Below are positions 44,991 to 57,429 of a stretch of DNA of 64,000 bases, in pieces (the first letter of the stretch is position 1; every line of letters starts with the position of its first letter). The position numbers and the translations under genes are program-made. This stretch comes from Straminergon stramineum (Eukaryota > Streptophyta > Bryopsida > Hypnales > Calliergonaceae): positions 21,866,906-21,930,905 of the forward strand of contig OY987264.1 in NCBI GenBank assembly GCA_963920665.1, read 5' to 3'. The notes below the pieces were generated by a model. The model saw nothing but the letters and a program-made list of their open reading frames with translations, searched no databases and was not told where the DNA came from.

Positions 44991-47900
44991 TTAAAACGCA
45001 CTGGATGCAAAAAGTGTTGCAGCATTCCAACTGAACAGTGTCTCCTGTGCATTCTGCAAGACGACAATTTCGGGTATCAACTCCTATTCAGGGTATAACC
45101 TAGCTGGAAAGAGAATGAAGGGACAATGATGAAGTATGCCCCACCTGTGAACTTTGCAAGCTCAAATTATTCAATTTCTCCGGCAGGGAAAAAACCTTCT
45201 GCTTGCTCATTCCCAATGGGCTCGTGAATGGACTGTCTGGAAGATTGTGTCCATTGCCACTGCTGGAAAACAAGTAAAACAATTCAATAGAAAGTAAAGC
45301 TGAGATTATGAACTGATCAGGGAGGTTTCTTCTCACCAGTGAAACACAGTAGCGATTCCGGGCAACAATCTCTTAACGAGACAAACTTTCAAAACACACA
45401 ATTTTTAGAACACAAAGACATGAACTTCAACAAATAGTAGGTGTAGCAGAGAATCAGGACGGCAAAAAGAATAAGAGACGAAGGTCCATAGTTAAAAACC
45501 TTGTCTGCTTGCTGCCAAAGTATTCAGGGGCAGGTTCAATGTCCTCACTCTGTTCAACGCCATCCAGAACGTCGAGCAGGTAACCAAATGAATTGCTCGG
45601 GTGAAACTGAGAGAGACCTGTTGTTCACTCAACATGAATGCACAAACTTTATAACATGAGCAATTCCTCAATATATGTTGGAATACCTCTCAAAAGCTTT
45701 GAACTGTAGTGAATCACCGTTACCTTCATCAGACAGCCCTAAATCATCAGTAGAAAATCCATTGTTTGCAAGAGCCCGATTTTGTGCTGCCACAACAGCC
45801 ATTGTTGCATCAGCCTCTACACGGCGGCGTTGTGCATCCACAAGATGAAGCTCAGCCAATCGTCGTCGTTCAAGTTCTAGAACTTGCTCTTCCTCCTCCA
45901 ATCGGCGGGTGAAAGCCTCTTCATCTTCATAAAATTTAGTACCTGCAACCAAGCAGAAGAATTACTTCAAGCTTCTGGAGGTTCTCTCACAACATATCCT
46001 GCAGCTAGCACAGATTCATCAGAAACTGACGATTTTTACAGACAAGATAGATCATTCTTAAGCAATCGAGGGTGGCCACATTGTGCCCATGGACAAAAAT
46101 CTAAGTCAAAGAAGAGTGCATCCAATTGTAGGAAACCAGCGACAGAGAAGCTAGCAGCAGCTCACCTGCATGGTAGTCAAGGTCCTTGCCATCAATATTA
46201 CGGTTCTGTACAAATCGGGCATGATCTGCCCGCTCAGAATATTTTCTGGTAAATCAAAACAGATCCTCATATTAGTGAAGGTCTACCCAATCACAAACAA
46301 TTATCAAGTGATTGAAACATTTTCACCGATAAATTCATCAAATAAACATCAAAATACTCTCAACAATCAACTACGGTGAATTCTGATAATAAGTAAAATA
46401 GCAAAGTTAACTCAGTCAGTGTCAACATATCTCCAAACCTAAATTCCCAAGTTATAGTGCCACTGACAAGGTCGAAATACTGGTTATTGTGATAATCGAC
46501 CGTACCCAGAATTGTCATCCAAAAAGTACCTGTCACCATGTTTGCCCTTCTCTCTGTAGGGCTTGACAAGCACACGAGCCCCACAAATGTAATGCGGGTT
46601 CCCTTCGGACAAAATTGCCTTAACAGTTTCTGAATATACAAAAGTCACAAAACCAAACATCCGCTTCTGCTGATAGGGGATCCGAACATCTTGGACTGGA
46701 CCATATGCCCTGCATGAATGCAACCAGAACTCGTGAGAACAAGCACGGATAAGTGTGACTCTTGAACCACAAAGAGAAAACTATGAAAATAGAAGTAAAA
46801 TGCATGGACCTGAAATGCGATGTCACATCCTCTTCAGTAAAGGTGGATTCGGCAGGAAAAGTGAGGTAGATCTGGCGCGAAGATGGGTTGATTCCACTCA
46901 AATCCTCTCCACGATGGTCGGGCCGATATGCAGTGAAGCGATGAGCATCCTCCGCAAGCACTACTGCATGTTGACCATGAGGCCTGTTCAAACACCCAGC
47001 AGTGTGCTTGTGTCTGAGTAAACCACTGCCCACACCCACTGTAAGAAGGGTACCCTCTCTGCTGTCTCGTGCCCTTCCTTCCCACCTCTCGGATCTAAAA
47101 ACGAGTGTTTTCTCAACTCTGGTTACCCCCAGACCCCCCATAATAACAACCTCGGCAGGACATGTAAATGCCGTCCTGAGACTCACCGCTTTAATACCAA
47201 ATTAGGGCCTGAATTAGCCGACCCTTGCACTCAAACGATGCCCGCTAAGGATGGGAGTAGATTTTGACCCTCACGTCTAGTGCAGACAGATTGCACTACT
47301 AGTCGTAGCCTATGTAAGCATTTGACAAGATAAATGACATTACATTGCTAATCCTGCAGTCCAACAAGCCCACGGAAGAATGCTACAAAATCAATCAGCC
47401 AATGATGATTTAGCAGAAGCATACACTTCAACTGCCAACTAATGAAAAATGACCAGAACTCAGACGAACTCGCACACAAGAGTGGCATTGTTTGCCTACC
47501 TCAAGACATCATGCATCTTCACACCACCTGTGCAATTCAAACAACAGAACCAAGACATCCTGATATCCTAGGCAACAAAAAAAATTGCAAAATGCAACAA
47601 AAGTCCGATACAGAACAGAAAAAGGCAAACTCGAAGGCATCGACAAGCAAGCATTCGAGTGCACACCTGCAGGTGTTAACACGGATACAGAGAACAAAAG
47701 AGCCCAAGTAAGCCAGAAGTACATGCCACAGGAGTGGTCCACAACACATTTAGACAAGCCTAAAGCACGTACCTATCAATCAGAGTCACGGTGTTCTTCA
47801 ACCGAGCCAGCAACTTTGTTAGACTGTACCCTGCCTTTCCATGGCGCTGACTCTCAGTAAGATAGCCCTCCGCTTGCAGAGTTTTCCCAAATCGCTCATA

Positions 47901-48749
47901 GTACAACTGCGGCAGCGACGCTATAGACACAGGAGCTCGCCGTCCGCGCAGAAGCTCCTGCAGCTCGATTTCGAGCCGCTCTAGGGATCCCGGTGCCATT
48001 CCGTCGTCCACCCTGAGCTCCCCTCGGTGTCCATTACTGGACGCAGGGGAACCAGAGCTCTCTCGCAGGGAACCATGAAGAAACCGACAGCTACTGCCGT
48101 GCTTGCAGTATCCCCTTGCGAAATACAAGCATGGTTTCCACGCAAGTGTAGGACCGAGATCAGGAGGGGAAGAAGAGCTCTCCACAATCGGAGACGCTCG
48201 GCTACTGCTAGATCGGGAATGCAGAAGCTCCTTACTACTGTTCAGAAACGCATACGTCTCAGGATAGTAATGGTCCGAGTAAACACCCCGCAACGAGTTT
48301 TGCTGCTGCTCCACCGCATCTGACAGAAGCGACAGATGGTCGTGAAGTGGCAGCTGCTCTTGCAAGAACAACTGCTGCTGTCCGTGATGCTGCTGCTGTT
48401 GCTGTTGCAGAGCAGCCAGCTTCACCTGGTCGTGCAAACTCGGAGACGACAACACATTGGAGAAAGTGCTACCGAAGTCGTGATCTGGAATATACAAAGG
48501 CGCCGGGCGCTGCTGCTGCGGCAACATCGGCGTCCGGGAGGAGTTCGAGCTATTGTCCTCCAACCCGAGCTCCTTCTTCGCTTTCTTCACAATGGACTGC
48601 ATCAACACATTCGACCCGAGCGCCAGGCGCAGCATCTCCCGCTCACCGTGCTCTTGCAACAACAGATGCAACATTATCTTACTCCCCGTCTCCGGCTCCA
48701 AAGCCTGCACCCGCCCGTACACAATCCGCGTAGCCTCATACGAATCCAT
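44991..48749 (-). CDS. CCCH zinc finger / RRM RNA-binding protein
   Basis: Probable RNA-binding protein of the plant group that includes Arabidopsis C3H46/C3H53-like proteins. Eight exons (minus) fit phase: 48749-47773, 46983-46810, 46709-46530, 46245-46166, 45942-45724, 45617-45500, 45262-45145, 45053-44991, giving 642 aa. The start [15 protein letters not shown], then [22 protein letters not shown], is the family N terminus. A Gln/His-rich stretch lies near residues 130-160; a CCCH finger (C-x7-C-x5-C-x3-H, from CLYFARGYC) near 206-224; a LOTUS/OST-HTH-like block ([14 protein letters not shown] to [12 protein letters not shown]) near 255-320; an RRM near 357-440 with RNP1-like KRMFGFVTF; then a Glu/Arg-rich helix near 475-515. 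The last exon has no family match, so the C terminus is tentative. Confidence 0.92.
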
Positions 48750-49565
48750 CTCGCCAGGGAAGGCTCTCACCGCGCAGATCTGCTCCCACTCCCACCACAT
48801 TGTCAGTCCCCTCCCCTCTTCCCTCTTCCCATTCAAACTCCCCTCTCGTAAACCTACACACATTCAAACCACCTCTCCCACAAACAAAACAAACGGGAAA
48901 AATAAAAAATAAAAACATCCCTTCACACCTTTCAAAATTCCTCTAAATCTTTCAAATCTTTCAAATCCTTAGAATCCTCCATAGCCAACGGTTTTCTCTA
49001 CCTTTTTCGCGACACGGATGGCTAGCTTCTTCCCTCCCTACGCTTCTTCCCTCCGCCACGGCATCCTCATCTCGCTAAGTTCCCCCGCCCCCCGTCCTCA
49101 CTCCATAGTCCAACAACAACAAGAACAGCAACAAGGCGGCTCCTCCTCAATCCCCGCCCCCATTCTCCCCTCCCCGCCGTGCAAAAGCTCGCCCGCGAGG
49201 CAAGCTCGCAAGCGTTCAGCAAAGCAAAACGAAGCTTTGGTGATCGCCCTGCAAGGCGAGCGAGGCTCCCTGAGAGTGATGAGAGCCCGAGCTCAGGCTA
49301 GTAGGGGAGCTGGAGGCTCCCGGCGCACGGGCAGGGGGGGCTGCTGCCCGGATGGATGAACCCCGCGATGCCTGGTCAGGGGATGGATGACGACGGGATG
49401 AAGAGCCGGGACGGGCAAGCGGGGGACCCTGCCTGCCCGCACAGGCTTATCGCGAGCAGCGATCTGCGACCACTCCCTGCCCACCACTGTCTCTTCTTCG
49501 TTTCGTCGCATCTTTCGCTGGGAACTCCCGGGTGGGGGGGGCCAAACGGGCAGGGCCAGTAGGTG
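48750..49565 (-). promoter_or_regulatory. GC-rich promoter/leader of the CCCH gene
   Basis: GC- and CpG-rich segment directly upstream of the minus-strand start codon, ending sharply at about 49565 where AT-rich repeats begin. Pyrimidine/purine tracts near 48800-49000 fit a 5' leader. The + frame at 49018-49359 is low-complexity and was not accepted as a gene, although a divergent transcript cannot be excluded. Confidence 0.5.
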
Positions 49566-49679
49566 CGGTAATTAATTAAGGTGGGGCTGTAATAACAACA
49601 ACACTAAGCTTCTTTTTCTTTTTTGGGAAGGTTTTGGAGATTTTGTTTTTAATTTTGTTTTTGTTTTTATTTATGTGGG

Positions 49680-51930
49680 GGGTTTGTTAGGTTGGCAATG
49701 GAATTCCAATTTTCAAAATCATTTTGATGTGGACAAGATGTTGTATTGGTGTTAGGTACTTAGTCAAAAATTATTCAATTTTTGAATCAAGAAGTGTTTT
49801 CAATGCTAACCATTGGACAATTATTGTTTGTCCTTGGTGTCCTTCTAAGGTTAAAGAATTTTTTTTATTGATTGGGGGATTTGTTAGGTGAACAATGGAC
49901 TTTCAATTTTCAAAACCGTTCTAATCCGGAAAGGATGTTGCTTCAATGCTAGGTACTTAGTCAAAAATGATTCAATTTTGAATCAAGTTGTGTTTTCGAT
50001 TGATAAAGAAAATCATCCATTGGACACATATCATCCGTGGTGTCCTTTTAAGGTTAAAGAATTTTATATATTTATTGGAAGCTTGTTAGGTCGGCAATCG
50101 ACTTCCAATTTTCAAAACCACTTTAATTTTGAAAGGATGCAACCTTGGTGTTAGGTATTTCGTAAAAAATGATTCAATTTTTTAATCAAGATGTGTTTTC
50201 CATTGGCAAAGGAAGTCATCTATTGGACACTTATTGCCCTCAGTGTCCTTTTGAGGTTAAAGAATTTTATTTATTTATTGGAGGGGGGTTAGGTGGGCAA
50301 TGGACTTCCAATTTTCAAAATTGTTTTAACCTCGAAAGGATGTTGCTTCAATGGTACATAGACAAAAAAATTTGAATCAAGAGGTGCTTTCTTGCTAATA
50401 AAGAAAATCATTCATTAGACATTTATTATCCTAAGCATCCTTCTAAGGTGAAAGAATTTTTTTCCAAATATGAAAACTTAAAAAGTGCAAGTAGGTATGC
50501 TATTATATGCACTCTAAAACAATCTTCTTTCTTTTGGAAATATTTTGGATTTGGATTTGGATTTATTAAGGGGATTTGTTAGGATGTTGCCTTGGTGTTA
50601 GGTACTTAGTCATAAATGATGCAATTTTTGAATCAACAAGTGCATTATGTACCCTACACTAACTGAGAAAGTCATCCATTGAACACTTATTGTCCTTGGT
50701 GTCTTTCCAAGGTTAAAGAGTTTTGAATTCTATTTATTTTGGAGATTTGTTAGGTCGTCAATGGACTTTCAATTTTCAAAACCACTTTCAAGATCCCACC
50801 TCAATATGATAAAAAAATTATTCAACTTTTGAACCACGACATGCATTCCATATTACACACTAAAAAGAAATAGTCATCCATCAAACACATATTGTCCTTG
50901 GAGTCCTTCCATGCGGTTAATCCTATAAAGACGATGCCACCACTGCCCCAAAGTGGTTGATTGATGATGACTTTTCATATCAATGAAGAAATGATGATCC
51001 GATTGTTTAACCAATAAGTGCATTTTTCATTTCTACATTGATTGAGAAATTCATCCATTGGCCACTTTTTGGCCTCAAAGTCCTTCCAAGGTTATAGAAT
51101 TAGTTCCCAAAATATCCAGAATGAAGTGTGAGCAGGTATGCTAGTATGTGCATCCCAGAACAAGCTTCTTTTTTGGAAGCGTTTTGGATTTTCATTTTTA
51201 TTTATTTGGATGACTCATTAGTTTGGCAACGAACTTCTAATTTTTCAAAACCACGTTATCATTGAAAAGATAAAACCTATCACGGAGGCACTTTGCCAAA
51301 AATGATCCAATTTTGGAATTCATAGGTTCATTCTTGATTTCTACATTGATCTTGGAAAATCATTCAAAAATCACTTTTTAGCTTCAACATCCTTCCAAGG
51401 TTAAAGATTTTTTTTTCCAAAACACCCAAACTCAAAGTGCAAGTAGTGCATGCATCTAAGTTGAACAAGCTTTTCTTCATGGAAATATTTTGAATATTTT
51501 TATTTCTTTTATTTTTGGGACTTGTTAGGTTGACCTTGGACTACGATTTTTCAAAACCACTTTAAAGAATTTTTTCCAAACTTCTAGAATTTGTAGAGCA
51601 TGTAGGCATACTAGTGTGCATGTCCTTATATATGGACTTGTTTTGAAAATGTTTTGGATTTCTACTTTTATTTATTTGAAGGTGATGTTTTGTTTCGAGT
51701 TTATTTAGAGGTGATGTTTTGCTTTAGGTTTATTTGGAGGATTTGTAAGGGCGGCAATGGACTTCCATTTCTCAAAATTGCATTTAAGAATTGTGTTTCC
51801 AAAATACAAAAATTTGTAGAGTGAGTAGGTATTTTAGCATCCATGCCCTCATATAAGTTTTTTCAAATTGATTTGTTTTCCTTTCTAGGATGCATTATAT
51901 CAACAATGGACTTCCATTCCCTAACTCCTA
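49680..51930 (+). repeat. Decaying ~200 bp repeat array
   Basis: The phrase 'ggcaatggacttccaatttt' followed by TCAAAA, or a variant, recurs near 49693, 49888, 50091, 50293, 50755, 51218, 51530, 51754 and 51905. The first four are 195-203 bp apart, the later ones wider and more degenerate. Each unit goes on with an AGGATGTTGC word, 'gtacttagtcaaaaatgat', TTGAATCAAGA, 'atcatccattggacac', 'ttattgtccttggtgtcctt' and 'ggttaaagaatttt'. Open frames at 49888-50154 and 50169-50375 are read-throughs of single units. Confidence 0.8.
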
Positions 51931-52590
51931 AAAGTGTTAGCATCCACTAGGTGGATTACAAATGTTTTCAAGAGCTCATTGTAGGAGCTACATAAAATGG
52001 ATGAAGTGCATCTAATTATGTTGTAAAAGCTATCTTTTCTTTTCTTCAATGATGCCAACAATAATGAGACTAGGATGGTTACCCAATGCTTCAAGATTAT
52101 TGTGCTAGATTTTGAATGAGTTCATGTAGAGATGGATAGAAAATGAAAACTTCCAAAAATGAAGATCAATTGTCTAGATTCTTTTCATGCTATAATTTAT
52201 TTTGTGAAAAAAGCTCTAAGCCTACATTTGCTTGCCTAGTATGGACTCATAGGGGTTAAAGGTCATAACCATAAGGTTGGATCCAACAGATATAATTTGT
52301 TAAGAAAACTTAAGCCAAAAATTCAAAATTCCTTCAAAAATTAGTTGTAGGTTGAAGGATTTTTGTAACACTTTCTTTTTGGAATAGTTGAAGGGACATT
52401 TTCTTAATTTGATAAACTAGTTTTTGAGATTAAACATATTTGTGCATTTTGAACTATAGAATATTTGTAGGAAAAAATTTTAAGAACCTTTCTTGAAAAA
52501 TGTTAAAGAACTAAAAAAAGAATCTATAAAGATTTTGTTGAATGAAAATATAAACTTATATACCAATAAGATATTTTTGCATTCATTCAT
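51931..52590. other. AT-rich spacer
   Basis: No gene and no additional repeat that I could pair. AT-rich throughout. Confidence 0.4.
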
Positions 52591-54760
52591 CTCTCAAATT
52601 TTTTATGCTTGGTTTTTAACCCCAAAATGCCCAACTCAAGGTGCCATATTTTGGTATTGGTAAAACTTTGAAGTTTAAAAAAATATCATCATATTGCTTT
52701 TTTATTATTATTTTTTAAGTGAATGTCCCTTAAATTCTATTTTTTACCATCAGAACCCAATATTAATCCCTAAACATCCGAATTCATCTCTAGAATTGAA
52801 GATTTGAGAAAATCATTATAAAGTGCTATATGGAAGCATATTTTGAAATTGAAATGCAAATAAAAGTTGTAGATTTTGATTTGTAGATTCCATTTGTATG
52901 GTTAGATTCAAGAATGCTATCACCAATCTTTTTTTATAAATTTTGAAAGAGAAATTCCAAAATTCCTTCGAAATTCAATTACAAGTAAAATATTATCATT
53001 TTTTGAGTAAAATTTGTTGGAATGGATTTGAAATGAGGTTCTCTTCACATGGTGATTTTTTGAAATTTTTGTGTTCTTCCTATCTATGACCTCATTTTGA
53101 CAAATCCAATTTTGAACTGAAGTCAATGCAATTTGACCACTTGACATACTTATACATCTGTAATTTTAGAAAAACATTTACTTTAGTAACACCAAATCCA
53201 ACCCTTAGATAGGACAAAAACTTGATAACGTATCTTCACAAATTAAAATAACTTTCATCCAAGTAGTTAGGAGGATGAAACTAGAGTTTCAATCTGTTCA
53301 TCATCCAAAAAATGGACATCAACGCGTTTAGGGGTTAAAAAACAATGTTTGTGATTTTTCTATTCGAGGTTTTTTTATGAGGATATCTATTGCAAATTTT
53401 TTACTCTAGTATTGAAGGTTGTTAGGAATAAGACTCAAATACACTGGAGGTTAGGGGGGAATTATATTAGAATTTTATTTTCATAAATTGTACATACTCC
53501 CTATGTTTCTAAATAACACTAGTATGGAATATCAATTAGAAATAGAGGGAGTAGAATATATTTTGAGAAGTTGTAAAGTGATTGTGAATACATATTATGT
53601 TCTTCAATTTCATAATTTGTAATGACTTCAATTTTAAATTTGATATATCAAATAGAGATTGATAGAGTGTGATTGCAAGAAACACTCCATGTTTTTGGCT
53701 CAAAAATCTGATTTTTGGCCATAGGATTGGTAGTACTATAGACTACTATCAATTTCACACGTCAAACTGCGCCAACGAATCTAAACCATTGATTTAGTAC
53801 TATACAATACTATGTTTTACTATAGACTACTATGGAGTACTATAGAAGCCATTGGAAGCAAAAAATACTAGAAAAGAGGTCTATGGACCTTTTCATTTTT
53901 AGTAATTCAAAAAGTTCCCAGAAAGAAATCCATTTTTGTAAACAAGCCTACTCTCACATTGCACCAAAAATTTCTTCAAGGAAATTTTTCTCATGCTCAA
54001 AAAATGTGCACAAACAATGGGCACTTTGGCCCCATATAGACACCTCATGCAAAGTTTTTTCGCAAAAAACTCTTCATTGCTCATTGGAATGCAAGTACAC
54101 CTCCAAATTCTCCAATTTGTGGTTTCAAATTCAAATTTTTGGGTACAACTTCAGACCACCCCCCACCCCACCCCCCAAAAAATGGCCAAGGTAGACATCC
54201 AATTGGGGGTACCTGAAAAATAGTAAAATAATTTTCAAAAACCCAAAAAATTACAAAATGTGTGAAACTTTTATGTATACCTTGATTCCAAATTTCAAGA
54301 CAAATGGACATACAATGCAAAAGTCGTGGGCAAAAAACCATGTGTCCGAGGGCAAGGGGACAAAAAATAGGACAAGTGTTTCCTGCAATCACCCTAGACT
54401 TCAAATCACTTTTCCAAGGTTACCATCTTCATGATAAAACAATTTTATGACTTCTCATCCATACATGATATTGTTGAGAATTATTTTCCTATATAATCTA
54501 TAACATGTCTAGTTTGAATTTGTATAGTTACAATTCAAAAAAATTGATGAAACTTAGCAAAATTTAGATTTTTGTTTAATTTGGAGCAACTTCAAGGAGC
54601 TCATAAATAGCTTTGGGCAAATAAGAATTCAGGGATCATAGTCAATGAACTAGCGGTGCTATTTTGTGACCGTGTGAGCATGAGTCTATGAGCGTTGAGC
54701 TTAGAAATTTAGAGAAGCATTAGGAAATTTAATAATATTTCAAAAATAGATTCCATCTTA
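52590..54760 (+). repeat. Dispersed repeat R3, copy 1 (with internal extra segment)
   Basis: Direct relative of 58700-59560 and inverted relative of 57430-58020. Matching landmarks: AATGCCCAA followed by TTGGTAAAACTTTGAAGTT, 'gtattgaaggttgttaggaa', 'tctagtttgaatttgtatag' and GTGTGAGCATG. Relative to the 58.7 kb copy, about 750 extra bases (53670-54415) are present here. Old and diverged; no mobile-element protein is visible. Confidence 0.7.
53670..54415. mobile_element. Segment present in only one of two R3 copies
   Basis: The R3 copy at 58.7-59.6 kb runs straight from the equivalent of 53660 to that of 54420, so this segment is an insertion here or a deletion there. It contains the word ACTATAGACTACTAT twice (near 53735 and 53820), a C-rich tract (54155-54177) and a + frame of 120 codons (53832-54194) without recognised motif. 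Clear terminal repeats or target-site duplications were not found. Confidence 0.45.
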
Positions 54761-54955
54761 AAATTTGAATCAAAACTTTATTGTTTTTAGTAAATTTTAA
54801 TTCCTACTACCATCGACCTATTATTGGGGTTATGTAGAACTTAGATGAAAAGTCTAATTTTTCAATCTTGTCTTTAAGTGTAGACTATGAAGATGAAGAA
54901 TTCAATTGATATAAAAGGTGAAAGAAGATAGAAACAAATTTGTTTAGAATATTAG

Positions 54956-55320
54956 TTGATCATTGTCCTATAATAGTGTGGATTCTCTCAAGGTCAATAT
55001 GAAGGTACCAACAATTTTTTCTTGATGTGTTGTTGTCGGACTTGTTTCGATTTGAGAAAAAAAAATATATTTATTGATAAGATTTCATTATATATGGAAT
55101 GAGCTCAGCCAAACCAAATTTCATTTTTGTTGATCACTATCTTATAGTAGAGTGGATTTTCTTAGGGTTAATGGAGGGTACCTATACTAATGTCTTAATG
55201 TGTCGGTAATCAGATTTGTTAAGATTTTAAGAAAATAATTGGTTGATAGGGATTATTTTTGTAAGAAATAAGCTTTGTTACACAAAAATGTTGATTAATT
55301 GATCTTTGTCTTCTTGTAGG
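54956..55320 (+). repeat. Tandem duplication, ~170 bp unit
   Basis: The start 'ttgatcattgtcct' (54956), 'ttgatcactatctt' (55130) and 'ttgattaattgatc' (55291) mark two full units and a partial third. Each full unit carries 'atagtgtggattctctcaag' or variant, GGTACC, GTGTTG/GTGTCG and an ATAAGATTTCATTA- or AATAAGCTTTGTTA-like end. Confidence 0.65.
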
Positions 55321-55370
55321 ATCTTCTAGGGATCCAACTCTTATGTCTTGATCAAATGGCCATTTGGTTA

Positions 55371-55438
55371 ATCACTCCCCTCTTATTGCTTGGTACCCCT
55401 TGGTGCCGATAGTTACCAAACAATAAGAGGGGGGTGAT
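55371..55438. repeat. Hairpin-forming inverted repeat, 25 bp arms
   Basis: Left arm 55371-55395 and right arm 55414-55438 pair at 23 of 25 positions, with an 18-base loop. The arms contain CCTCTTATTG / CAATAAGAGG. It is GC-richer than its surroundings and lies right after the ~170 bp tandem repeat. It could be a foldback element end, a transcript hairpin or a cruciform site. Confidence 0.8.
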
Positions 55439-56139
55439 CATAAAAATCTAAGTCTCAATTGAACAACCTCATTTGATTTCAAAATAATCCTAATTAATTA
55501 CCAATTTTTTTCTTTTCATAATTTAGCAAAGTTCAATAAATGGCACATTAAGGTTGTTCACGGGACCACAACAATAGATCTATGGTATTAAAAATTTTAA
55601 AAATAGTAAATTTTGGCCCAAATTTTTAGATGGAATCTTTGAAAAATTATAGGCTCACAGGCTCATAAGCTCACATAATAGCAACCTTGGTCAATGAACT
55701 ATGTTTGAATTAAGTTCTATTCAACTTTTAAAAAGCTGCATAAATGTTAGTTAACCCCTAAATTTCTTTCATATTTAAAGGTCTAAAGCTCCTTCAAAAT
55801 ACTAGTCCCCAAAACAAGGCTAAAATCTTAATCTATATTTATTTTTGGCAAATCCAACCATAGAACCCTTTAGTTATCTTATTAGAGTACACCCTCCTAA
55901 AATTTTAAAATAAAACACTTACCAATTGCAAGATCTTGATGCTTGGATTTCAAAAAGAAGTATTTTCTACTCTTTCTGAATAGCTAGATTTCATCTTACA
56001 ATCATTTTACCCAAAAATGTGTAGATCCTACAATTTGAAACTCTCTATAATATTTTGAAGAAATAAGTTGGAAATATGTATAAAAGATTTCTAAAAAAAT
56101 TCATATTCATACTTGAAAAAAATAGTAAGTAGAGAGAAG
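55439..56139. other. AT-rich spacer with R1-like sequence
   Basis: No gene. About 55915-56060 resembles R1 ('aaaacactta', then 'gtagatcctacaatttgaaa'), lying next to R2 copy B as R1 lies next to R2 copy A at 34.3-35.2 kb, but inverted as a whole. Confidence 0.45.
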
Positions 56140-56660
56140 TAGAGAATGATAAAAATATGAAATTGTTCAGAATTTAGTTATGGAATTGAAAAATGCCAAT
56201 TGCAATGGTTGTAATGCTGTAATAAATAATCTACATCCTATTATTTTATTATTTCAAAAATATTGAAAATTGAGTTAAATAAAGGACTTCAAAGTTTATT
56301 TTAGAGTAGTGATTCCATAATTGCCCACAAACTAAAACTCCTCATAACTTTCCATCTTGTTGATTAGAATGGAATGATTCAAAGCTTTTGCGTATATATA
56401 AATTTAGAAAATCAATTTTCAATTTTTGTTTCTTTAGAAAGTGATTTTTTGGAGCTACTCGAGTTGAGAAAGAAACTACATGTTATACAATAATTTTTTA
56501 ACCATGTAGTCAAAAGTTATGAAAATTGTTGTGCTTTAACACTGCTCCTTGGCCACATGTTGTGTGACAATTTCAAAGAAAAAAATAAAAAATTTATTTT
56601 TAATAAACTACTCTTAAAAAATTTTGTTGCCAAAAAACATTGTTTGGTCCTTTACAGGTA
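56140..56660 (-). repeat. Dispersed repeat R2, copy B (inverted)
   Basis: The reverse complement aligns with 34270-34830 over about 500 bases with the same order of landmarks (TTGTTGCCAAAAAACA end, CACAACATGTGG, AACTTTTGACTACATGG, TTTGTGGGCAATTATGG, 'aaaatgccaattgcaatgg'). Confidence 0.75.
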
Positions 56661-57429
56661 AATTAATTTCATCTTCCAAGCTATGAGAACTTCGAATTAT
56701 ATCTACAAATTTTATTTGGATGTCATTAGTCATCTTGGATAGAATATACTTCATTAGCCTATAATGTCGAAGTTTATTTTTGCTTTTTGGAACATATTTA
56801 ATACCAAAAAAAAACAATTAAAAGAGTTGATTAGTTTTAAGTATTATTTTCATATTGTAACCATATCATTATAATCTAGAGTTGTTATACATTATTAATA
56901 AGGAAAATGAAACTGTAATAATATCTTCCATATATTGAAAACTTGCTTAAAATGTTTAATCACTAAGGCATTAAAAATTAAAAATTGACTTATAATCCTT
57001 AAATCCTATATTTCCACATCATTTTATCAAATCCAAAACTATGGTCCTTTTAAATAATGGACATCAAGAAATAACAATGAGTTGGAAATCATCCATTGTC
57101 TAAAATGCTTTTTGTGCAAAATATGTGTTAGTTTAAACTCAATTTGTGTAAGCTTTAACCCTTAATGTCTTGTGCAACCTATTGTGGTTGTCATGAGTCT
57201 TTAGGTAGTGCTTTTACTTGATAATTTCTTTTTGAATTTTTTTAAGCACACAAAAAATGGATTGTCTTAGAAATATTCATTTAAATTTGTATTACCTATT
57301 TTTTTTTGAGGAATATTAAAATAAAGTGTTTCATATTTTTGAAGTTTTAAAATTTTACTATTAGAAGAAGGTTATGATGATTTCATTGTCAAATCTTTGA
57401 CCATACTGTGTTAGTTAATTAATCCCTAA
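56661..57429. other. AT-rich spacer
   Basis: No gene or repeat that I could pair. AT-rich with many stops. Confidence 0.4.

Noticed and set aside
48027..48851. Several plus-strand frames of 98-171 codons
   Set aside because: They are shadows of the GC-rich first exon of the minus-strand CCCH gene.
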